Below, in pieces: positions 1 to 5,383 of a stretch of DNA of 8,130 nucleotides (position 1 is the first letter of the stretch; the number at the start of each line of letters is the position of its first letter). Below the pieces are notes generated by a model. It worked only from the letters and a program-made list of their open reading frames with translations, was not told the origin of the DNA and searched no databases. Made by a program: the position numbers and the translations under genes. Source of the DNA: Gammaproteobacteria bacterium (GTDB lineage Bacteria > Pseudomonadota > Gammaproteobacteria > UBA12402); the NCBI GenBank assembly GCA_028282395.1, contig JANQHY010000180.1, forward strand, positions 1 through 8,130. The letters run 5' to 3'.

Positions 1-831
1 GTTTAATTCACGTTCCATATTACTGCGTACGTCTTTCTTAAACTTAGCCAATGAGTCGACATTAAATTTTTCAGCAAACGCCTTATCCAATTTTGGTAAT
101 TCAGGCACCTGTACTTTTTTCATGTCAACTTCGAAACGTGCAGCTTTGCCAGCCAACTTATCCACATGGTAATTGTCTGGGAAAGTGACATTCAAGGTTA
201 CATGGTCACCTGCTTTAGTACCAACTAAACCTTTTTCAAAGCCAGGAATCATGCTGTCGCTACCCAGCACCACCGGCACAGCTTCGCCTTTACCTCCTTC
301 AAAAGCCTCATCATTAATAAAGCCTTCAAAATCGATAATAACACGATCTTCGTTCTTCGCTTTACGGTCTACATCTTTCCAATCAGTGTGTTGTTTACGC
401 AAAGTCTCCAGCATTTCATCAAAATCTTCATCAGTTACTTCGGCAACAGGACGTTCAATTTTCATTTTATCAACGTTTTTTACTTCTACCTCAGGGAATA
501 GCTCTACTGTTGCTTTAAACTCCAGATCTTTTCCTAATTTATCTTGTGTGACTTCAATTTCCGGAAAACCAGCAGGTTGAATTTTTTCTTGTTCAATGGC
601 TTTAAAGTAAGCACTCTCAATCTGTTCACTGACAATCTCATTACGCACTGCTTTACCAAAGCGGTCTTTGACCAAACGCAACGGCACTTTACCCGGGCGA
701 AACCCATCAAGACGCACTTGTTTAGCAGCTTCTTGTAAGCGTTGTTCAACTTTAGGTTCAATTGTCTTAGCCGGTAGTGAGACAACTAATTCACAGGCTA
801 ATCCTTCACCACGGTTAACCGTTACTTTCAT
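1..831 (-). CDS. tig: Trigger factor, ribosome-bound chaperone and prolyl isomerase (partial, C-terminus beyond the window)
   Basis: Trigger factor docks at the ribosomal exit tunnel and shields nascent chains in the cytosol. I read 277 codons from ATG at 829-831 to base 1 without a stop; the family is usually about 430 residues, so the end of the C-terminal substrate-binding arms is missing. The ribosome-binding signature GFRPGKVP is at residues 43-50, the same register as in E. coli (F44, R45). An FKBP-like isomerase domain spans about residues 150-245 (VIIDFEGFI, then GSDSMIPGFEKGLVG, then VTFPDNYH). The final residues, SNMERELN, match the start of the second chaperone arm. An AAGG ribosome-binding site at 839-842 lies 7 nt before the ATG. 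clpP and clpX often follow tig and would lie left of the window; that is expectation, not seen. Identification is secure. Confidence 0.97.
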   Translation of the reverse strand, partial: MKVTVNRGEGLACELVVSLPAKTIEPKVEQRLQEAAKQVRLDGFRPGKVPLRLVKDRFGKAVRNEIVSEQIESAYFKAIEQEKIQPAGFPEIEVTQDKLGKDLEFKATVELFPEVEVKNVDKMKIERPVAEVTDEDFDEMLETLRKQHTDWKDVDRKAKNEDRVIIDFEGFINDEAFEGGKGEAVPVVLGSDSMIPGFEKGLVGTKAGDHVTLNVTFPDNYHVDKLAGKAARFEVDMKKVQVPELPKLDKAFAEKFNVDSLAKFKKDVRSNMERELN

Positions 832-874
832 ATATAGACCTTTTTAACTGTTAATAATTAAAGCGCATGGCGCG

Positions 875-903
875 ATTTTATGGGGTCTTAGGTCAATTGT
901 CCA
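875..903 (-). promoter_or_regulatory. Probable sigma-70 promoter of tig
   Basis: On the minus strand TGGACA (898-903) and TAAAAT (875-880) are separated by 17 nt; each matches the -35 or -10 consensus at five of six positions. Transcription would start near 868, giving a leader of about 37 nt. That leader holds a small GCGC-CAT-GCGC hairpin (about 862-873). No convincing terminator follows uvrB in this 109-nt gap, so read-through from uvrB is also possible. Confidence 0.6.
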
Positions 904-940
904 CAGTGGCTAGCAAAGAGTGCTCAATTCAGAACCATTA

Positions 941-2947
941 TCACCTTAGGCCAAGCTGTTGCTTCAATGTGAGGATTTCATCTCTGACCTGCGCTGCCTT
1001 TTCAAACTCAAGTTGCTTAGCTGCTTCACGCATATCTTTCTCCAGCGTTTTAATTCGCTGTGCCAATTGCTGTGGTGTTAGTGCCTCATAAGCAAGCTTT
1101 TCTTCAGCGACTTTAAGTTTTTTAGCTGATTTTGGTCCTTGACGCCCATAAGCACCTTCCATAACATCTGCAATCGCTTTGCGAATTGACTGAGGTGTCA
1201 CATTATGAATCTTATTATACTCTAGCTGTTTATGACGCCGGCGCTCAGTCTCGTCCATCGCTCGCTGCATTGAGCCAGTAATACGCTCGGCATATAAAAT
1301 GGCCTTACCATTAACATTACGTGCTGCCCGCCCGATGGTCTGAATCAATGAACTTTCTGAGCGCAAAAAACCCTCTTTGTCGGCATCAAATATTGCTACC
1401 AACGATACCTCAGGCATATCTAGACCTTCGCGCAACAAGTTAATTCCCACTAACACATCAAACTGCCCCAGGCGTAAGTCGCGAATAATTTCTACCCGTT
1501 CGACAGTATCAATATCTGAATGTAAATAGCGTACACGCACTTCATGTTCTTGTAGGAAGTCAGTTAAGTCCTCTGCCATTTTTTTAGTTAATGTGGTAAT
1601 GAGCACACGCTCATCTTTGTCAACACGTCGCTTAATTTCGCTCATTACATCATCCACCTGAGAGGCTACCGGACGGATCTCTACCTCAGGATCAACCAGG
1701 CCAGTTGGTCGTACTACCTGCTCAACCACTTCATCGGCTAACTGGCGTTCATATTCAGCAGGTGTTGCTGAGATATAAATAGTTTGTGGTTGTAGTTGTT
1801 TAAATTCCTCAAATTTCAATGGCCGGTTATCCACCGCAGAAGGCAAACGAAACCCATAGTGTACTAAATTTTCCTTACGTGAACGGTCACCACGGTACAT
1901 AGCTCCCAGTTGCGGTACGGTTACATGTGACTCATCAATCACCATTAAAGCGTTTTTGGGCAGGTAATCAATTAAAGTTGGTGGAGGTTCACCTGGGCCT
2001 CTTCCTGAAAGATATCGCGAATAATTTTCAATCCCCGAACAATAGCCCAACTCCTGAATCATCTCAATATCAAATAAAGTACGCTGTTTAATACGCTGAG
2101 CTTCTAACAAACGATTGTCTGCTTCAAGTTCCGCTACACGATCCTTTAACTCCAACTTGATGGCATCAATCATATCCAGCAGAGTCTGCCGTGGTGTTAC
2201 ATAATGTGTTTTAGGGTATATGGTTAGGCGTGGCACCTTGCGGTTAACTTCACCGGTTAGAGGGTCGAAATAACTTAACTGCTCTATCTCCTCATCAAAC
2301 AATTCCACTCGTACTGCTTCTTTCTCTGATTCTGCCGGAAAAATATCAATCACATCACCACGTACCCGATACGTAGCACGTTCAAGTGCCAGATCATTGC
2401 GAGTATATTGTAGCTGTGCTAAACGGAGTAATAAATCCCGTTGATTGATATGATGGCCACGCTGTAGATGCAACATCATTTTCAGATAAGCCTCAGGGTC
2501 TCCCAAACCATAAATGGCTGAAACAGTTGCCACAATAATAGCATCGGGGCGCTCCATAAGTGACTTAGTTGCTGACAAACGCATTTGTTCAATATGCTCA
2601 TTAATCGATGCATCTTTCTCAATGAACGTATCCGATGCCGCCACATAGGCTTCTGGCTGATAGTAGTCGTAATACGATACAAAATATTCCACCGCATTAT
2701 GTGGAAAAAATGCCTTCATCTCGCCATAAAGTTGCGCTGCTAGCGTTTTATTATGTGCCAGAATAATCGTAGGTCGTTGTACTTGCTCAATGACATTGGC
2801 AATAGTAAATGTCTTACCGGAACCTGTCACACCCAGCAAAACTTGATGTGCCAGGCCATCATTTAAGCCTGTCACTAATCGTTTAATAGCCTTAGGTTGA
2901 TCCCCTGCCGGATAATAGTCCGTTTTAAGTTGAAATGGTTGTGCCAC
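941..2947 (-). CDS. uvrB: UvrABC excinuclease subunit B (DNA damage verification helicase)
   Basis: UvrB is loaded on damaged DNA by UvrA, inserts its beta-hairpin between the strands, verifies the lesion and recruits UvrC for incision. With the GTG start at 2945-2947 the protein is 668 residues (E. coli about 673). Walker A GVTGSGKT falls at 39-46, exactly the E. coli register. The tyrosine-rich hairpin [10 protein letters not shown] is at 92-101, the Walker B box VIDESH near 336-341, helicase motif [11 protein letters not shown] at 536-544, and the C-terminal UVR coiled hairpin that contacts UvrC at about 628-668. An in-frame ATG at 3013 would add 22 hydrophobic residues with no family counterpart and would overlap the rnpB promoter, so I reject it. 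AAGG at 2957-2960 lies 9 nt before the GTG. No clear SOS box is visible. Confidence 0.97.
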   Translation of the reverse strand: MAQPFQLKTDYYPAGDQPKAIKRLVTGLNDGLAHQVLLGVTGSGKTFTIANVIEQVQRPTIILAHNKTLAAQLYGEMKAFFPHNAVEYFVSYYDYYQPEAYVAASDTFIEKDASINEHIEQMRLSATKSLMERPDAIIVATVSAIYGLGDPEAYLKMMLHLQRGHHINQRDLLLRLAQLQYTRNDLALERATYRVRGDVIDIFPAESEKEAVRVELFDEEIEQLSYFDPLTGEVNRKVPRLTIYPKTHYVTPRQTLLDMIDAIKLELKDRVAELEADNRLLEAQRIKQRTLFDIEMIQELGYCSGIENYSRYLSGRGPGEPPPTLIDYLPKNALMVIDESHVTVPQLGAMYRGDRSRKENLVHYGFRLPSAVDNRPLKFEEFKQLQPQTIYISATPAEYERQLADEVVEQVVRPTGLVDPEVEIRPVASQVDDVMSEIKRRVDKDERVLITTLTKKMAEDLTDFLQEHEVRVRYLHSDIDTVERVEIIRDLRLGQFDVLVGINLLREGLDMPEVSLVAIFDADKEGFLRSESSLIQTIGRAARNVNGKAILYAERITGSMQRAMDETERRRHKQLEYNKIHNVTPQSIRKAIADVMEGAYGRQGPKSAKKLKVAEEKLAYEALTPQQLAQRIKTLEKDMREAAKQLEFEKAAQVRDEILTLKQQLGLR

Positions 2948-2976
2948 AATATGATGCCTTGTCTCTATTAGCACCA

Positions 2977-2985
2977 AGCATAGCA
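2977..2985 (-). promoter_or_regulatory. Possible extended -10 promoter of uvrB
   Basis: The minus strand reads TGC-TATGCT (2977-2985), an extended -10 shape with four of six bases matching TATAAT. No good -35 stands 16-18 nt upstream; that position is the -35 of the divergent rnpB promoter read from its other strand. Transcription would start near 2970 and give a leader of about 23 nt that includes the AAGG site. This is suggestive only. Confidence 0.35.
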
Positions 2986-2999
2986 AAAACAATGCCGTT

Positions 3000-3028
3000 T
3001 TGGCATTTGGCATGACTGTTGATACAAT
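3000..3028 (+). promoter_or_regulatory. Promoter of rnpB
   Basis: TTGGCA (3000-3005) and TACAAT (3023-3028) are separated by exactly 17 nt, and each box matches the sigma-70 consensus at five of six positions. A start about 7 nt past the -10 falls at 3035, which is where helix P1 of the RNase P RNA begins. Agreement between promoter geometry and RNA structure makes this one of the better supported sites here. Confidence 0.8.
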
Positions 3029-3034
3029 CCACCG

Positions 3035-3427
3035 TGGAGTTGGCTAAGCAACCGCGCATCTTAAATGATGTGAGGAAAGTCCGGGCTCCTTGGGTCAGGG
3101 TGCCAGTTAACCGCTGGGCGGCGCGAGCCGACGGAAAGTGCCACAGAAAATATACCGCCCCGCTACTTAATCCTTGCTGAAGGCAAATAGCACTTTTTTA
3201 GCAGAGATTGAGTAGCGGGGTAAGGGTGAAATGGTGAGGTAAGAGCTCACCGCACTTGTGGTAACACAAGTGGCAGGGTAAACCCCATCCGGAGCAAGGC
3301 CAAATAGGAACACACACATGCCTGACCCAGCATTGTGTTCGGGTAGGCTGCTAGAGCATCGTGGTAACACGTTGTCGAGATGAATGGTTGCTCAAGACAG
3401 AACCCGGCTTATCGGTCAACTCCAGCT
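3035..3427 (+). ncRNA. rnpB: RNase P RNA, bacterial type A (M1 RNA)
   Basis: This is the catalytic RNA that, with RnpA protein, removes the 5' leader of pre-tRNAs. Conserved blocks are present in order: GAGGAAAGTCCGGGCTCC (3072-3089), TAAGGGTGAAA near 3221-3231, a GGTAAGAG...ACCGC element near 3238-3253, the GGAGCAAGGCCAAATAG block ending near 3307, and ACAGAACCCGGCTTATCGG near the 3' end. Helix P1 pairs 3036-3044 with 3415-3423 (nine pairs, one G-U). P2 pairs 3047-3053 with 3386-3392. P3 is only a 6-bp hairpin (3055-3072), much smaller than in E. coli. P12 is long: 3158-3172 pairs with 3206-3220 for 15 bp. Ends are inferred from P1 and the promoter; the mature 3' end could differ by a few bases. 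The RNA is divergent from uvrB and convergent with the RRM gene. Confidence 0.96.
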
Positions 3428-3429
3428 TT

Positions 3430-3457
3430 CATCACTGACCATTGTTTTTTAGTGATG
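3430..3457 (+). terminator. Possible rnpB termination or 3'-processing region
   Basis: Two alternative stems can form just after the RNase P RNA. CATCACT (3430-3436) pairs perfectly with AGTGATG (3451-3457), with a run of six T (3445-3450) inside the loop rather than after the stem. Alternatively GGTCA (3414-3418) pairs with TGACC (3436-3440) directly before ATTGTTTTTT, which is more terminator-like but would compete with helix P1. Neither is a textbook terminator. Confidence 0.35.
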
Positions 3458-3560
3458 TAAAGCAGCCGTTCCTTGTAAGCATAATAGGCCTTTCTACCTG
3501 CAATATTATTAAAAACATTAAGAGTCGTATTAAGCTGCTTTTGACAAATTACAGGCATTG

Positions 3561-3583
3561 GCGAGGCGGCTTTGCCACCTCGC
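3561..3583 (-). terminator. Stable hairpin just past the RRM gene stop
   Basis: Bases 3561-3570 and 3574-3583 form a 10-bp GC-rich stem with a 3-nt loop, beginning 5 nt after the RRM stop codon. As minus-strand RNA the one imperfect pair is a G-U wobble; as plus-strand RNA it is a C-A mismatch, so the stem is better suited to the RRM transcript. No T-run follows on the minus strand, so it may protect the 3' end or act with Rho instead of being an intrinsic terminator. It may also limit convergent rnpB transcription. The stretch 3428-3560 contains nothing else I can call. Confidence 0.5.
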
Positions 3584-3588
3584 GCATC

Positions 3589-3888
3589 CTAAAAACGTGA
3601 GGATTTGCCTGGGCGTCCTCGACCCCCTGAGCGATTACCACCTTGCTCTTGTGCCTGGCTTACTTTCATTTGTCGCTCATCTAGCGATGTGCCGTCTAAT
3701 TTTAACGCAGCACTCATCCCTTCTTCATCGGCAAAGGTAACAAAGCCAAAGCCCTTGGATCGACCTGTTTCACGATCTACAATAACCTTAGCGTCAGCAA
3801 CATGGCCACATTGGCTAAAATGCTCGCGCAACATATCGCTGTCCACGTTATAAGATAGATTCCCTACATAAATTTTAGTCTGGTTCAT
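3589..3888 (-). CDS. Small single-RRM RNA-binding protein
   Basis: This 99-residue protein is one RNA recognition motif plus a short tail. RNP2 is IYVGNL (residues 6-11) and RNP1 is KGFGFVTF (45-52); the aromatic residues Y7, F47 and F49 that stack on RNA bases are all present. The tail (about 80-99) is rich in Gly, Arg, Ser and Gln with RSGGRGRPG, resembling the glycine-rich tails of bacterial and cyanobacterial RRM proteins. In cyanobacteria such proteins are often cold-induced; whether that holds here is unknown. AAGGAA at 3895-3900 lies 6 nt before the ATG and supports the start. The gene appears monocistronic, with its own promoter upstream and a hairpin after the stop. RNA targets cannot be read from sequence. 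Confidence 0.93.
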   Translation of the reverse strand: MNQTKIYVGNLSYNVDSDMLREHFSQCGHVADAKVIVDRETGRSKGFGFVTFADEEGMSAALKLDGTSLDERQMKVSQAQEQGGNRSGGRGRPGKSSRF

Positions 3889-3989
3889 AGTCAGTTCCTT
3901 TTTTGTTCAAACTTCAGTACCTAGCGAAATGAAAATCTGAAAACTAAGAAAACTTAAAAAACAGACTGCATTACTGCTATTGGATTCAT

Positions 3990-4017
3990 AGTATAGCAAA
4001 ACATAAGTGTTTGCGAA
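3990..4017 (-). promoter_or_regulatory. Probable promoter of the RRM gene, with a leader of about 95 nt
   Basis: The minus strand shows an extended -10, TGC-TATACT (3990-3998; five of six for the -10), with TTCGCA (4012-4017; four of six) 16 nt upstream. Transcription would begin near 3983, leaving about 95 nt before the start codon. That leader is rich in T-runs, with a TTTTTT run and two nearby copies of AGTTTTC, and has no strong stem that I can see. A long leader is known for cold-shock genes, but no specific cold-shock motif was recognised. Confidence 0.5.
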
Positions 4018-4074
4018 ATAATGCGTTTAGTAAAATGGACACATCCAAATATTATATACGCTCTATTGTGTTTT

Positions 4075-4857
4075 TTAATGGAAGATCAGCATCACAATGC
4101 CCACAAAAATCATCATTGCGACAAAAAACTGCCGAAGAATACACTGGGGCAAGATATAAACGAGCTTCGCTCCAAGCATACTTCCTGCCATTGCAGGCAC
4201 AATACTCGATAGTAGTATTGGGATATTTAAATATCCAAAGTGTTCATGCCCAATTCCAATAACGCTAAAACCTAACACTATGAGTGTAAGCGCACCTAAT
4301 AGTAAGTAAATAAATACCAAAACACTGGATGTGCCAATAGCTTTTTTAATATCGAGCCCCAGCTTCATTAGAAATGGCACTGTAAATACTGAAACGCCCA
4401 GAGTTATCGATATCATGCCCACTATGGCTGCAGTAGATTTAAGTATCAGCTTGCCTGGTTGCCATAGCTTGTCCCTTTCTGGACTAAAACGATACACCCA
4501 TATTGCAATGGCCAAAACCATAACACCAAAGTAAATTTTTAGCACGTGACTATTGATTAGATTAACAAGAATGGCACCGATTGCTGCTCCAAATAGTAGC
4601 GGGAATACAAGGCTGGTCAAAACAGTTTTATCAACATTGCCATACTTAAAGTGTTTAATTGCGGACATAATACCTAAGGGTATAGCCACACTTGCTCCAG
4701 TTGTAATAGTAATTTGCATTAAGTGATTATGGTAAGTAGTGTAATGATACAAAACCCAATAGACAGCCGGCACAGTAATTAAGCCCGCCCCGCCACCAAA
4801 CAATGCTGAAATCAGACTTGCAAAAAAACCAATTAAGATACCACCAATGATCAACAT
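4075..4857 (-). CDS. TauE/SafE-family membrane permease (substrate unknown)
   Basis: A 260-residue, highly hydrophobic inner-membrane protein with about eight membrane segments in two similar halves. The first half starts with the family pattern GFFASLISALFGGGAGLITVP (about residues 10-30); the second repeats it in weaker form near 145-178, ending in VPFLMKLGLDIKKAIGTSS. A charged linker (about 123-140) separates the halves. Family members move sulfur-containing anions such as sulfite, sulfoacetate or related organic acids, generally by export or uptake across the inner membrane; the substrate here cannot be assigned, because no sulfur-metabolism gene is adjacent. The second-half glycine cluster is replaced by ITLGVS, a deviation from the duplicated motif. 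The ATG at 4855-4857 has purine-rich AGGGCAAGG just upstream. A Fur-like site precedes it. Confidence 0.87.
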   Translation of the reverse strand: MLIIGGILIGFFASLISALFGGGAGLITVPAVYWVLYHYTTYHNHLMQITITTGASVAIPLGIMSAIKHFKYGNVDKTVLTSLVFPLLFGAAIGAILVNLINSHVLKIYFGVMVLAIAIWVYRFSPERDKLWQPGKLILKSTAAIVGMISITLGVSVFTVPFLMKLGLDIKKAIGTSSVLVFIYLLLGALTLIVLGFSVIGIGHEHFGYLNIPILLSSIVPAMAGSMLGAKLVYILPQCILRQFFVAMMIFVGIVMLIFH

Positions 4858-4893
4858 GACCTTGCCCTACAATACTTAGCCTAGCCAAAGAGG

Positions 4894-4902
4894 ATTGTAG
4901 CA
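4894..4902 (-). promoter_or_regulatory. Possible extended -10 promoter of the TauE/SafE gene
   Basis: The minus strand reads TGC-TACAAT (4894-4902): a -10 matching at five of six positions with the upstream TGn extension. No good -35 stands at the usual distance, as is common for extended -10 promoters. Transcription would start near 4888, about 30 nt before the ATG. Confidence 0.45.
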
Positions 4903-4929
4903 GTAAACTTACACAAAACATTATTCAGA

Positions 4930-4948
4930 GGTAATCATTATCATTGGT
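4930..4948 (-). promoter_or_regulatory. Candidate Fur box upstream of the TauE/SafE gene
   Basis: The minus strand reads ACCAATGATAATGATTACC. Against the classical 19-bp Fur box GATAATGATAATCATTATC, 14 of 19 positions match, with an uninterrupted run of nine (AATGATAAT). The site lies 73 bp before the start codon and just upstream of the likely -35 region. Fur represses iron-responsive genes when bound to Fe2+. AT-rich intergenic DNA makes chance matches fairly common, so this is a candidate only. Confidence 0.4.
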
Positions 4949-5191
4949 ATCTTTCAAATTCGAATGCTTGGTCGTTGTTGAATTTTTAAAGCACAACCGA
5001 AAATTTATAAGCCTTTAACAAATATCAATAAGACAAAAACTTTAGTAACTCATAGTCAAGCCTAATTTAGTGTATAGGGAAGTCAGCGTCAAAAGAAAGT
5101 TGTGCAAATCCCCATAAACTGTAAAAGTTATAACTTTATCTGGCATGCTTTCCAGGCGCTTGCCTTCACGCTCTTACGGAGAATATCCAGG
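4949..5191. other. Intergenic region with no gene recognised
   Basis: Between the Fur-like site and the end of the adhesin tail I find no gene. It is AT-rich and contains a perfect 14-bp palindrome AAAGTTATAACTTT (5124-5137). On the minus strand an imperfect stem at about 5141-5163 (GGCA...TGCC arms with one internal mismatch) follows the adhesin tail stop but lacks a T-run, so it is not a convincing terminator. Plus-strand open frames here are antisense to the adhesin tail and have no ribosome-binding site. Confidence 0.6.
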
Positions 5192-5383
5192 TTAGCTTTC
5201 CGTATAGGCACAGCCTGCCCATTGATTGAAGGTGACGGTTTTATCTCGGTCAGCACTCACATGAGTATCGTTGGGAAATGGGCATGGGTTAGGATATCCA
5301 GGACAACAAGATACGTGTACGCTATCTCCCAAATTAAATTGATAAGTCCTGCTTCCATTCGAATAAATTTGCCCTCCTTTATC
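5192..5383 (-). other. Out-of-frame Cys-rich C-terminal segment of the inverse autotransporter
   Basis: Directly after the adhesin stop, a shifted frame stays open for 63 codons and ends at TAA (5192-5194). It begins DKGGQIYSNGSRTYQFNLGD and continues with alternating beta-strand and turn residues, ending VTFNQWAGCAYTES. It has four cysteines (one adjacent CC pair), whereas the adhesin frame has none after its lipobox. It lacks a start codon or ribosome-binding site of its own. Changing the TA tract at 5385-5392 by two bases joins it to the adhesin as ...ILYI-Y-DKGG..., giving a protein of about 777 residues. I infer it is the tip domain separated by a frameshift; terminal tip domains of invasins often carry disulfides. 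An independent gene is less likely. Confidence 0.65.

Noticed and set aside
2948..3013. N-terminal extension of UvrB starting at ATG 3013
   Set aside because: The extra 22 residues have no family counterpart, cover the rnpB promoter, and the GTG at 2945-2947 puts Walker A at the E. coli position with an AAGG site upstream.
3013..3036. SOS (LexA) box upstream of uvrB
   Set aside because: CTGT at 3016-3019 is followed at the proper distance by TCCA rather than ACAG, so only one half-site matches, and it overlaps the rnpB -10. Not enough to call LexA control.
3167..3370. 67-residue minus-strand ORF
   Set aside because: It lies wholly inside rnpB on the opposite strand and is explained by the RNA gene.
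3459..3541. Inverted repeat AAAGCAGC ... GCTGCTTT with 67 nt between the arms
   Set aside because: Arms are only 8 bp and the interior shows no further consistent pairing or known RNA signature, so it may be chance. Covariation in relatives would be needed.
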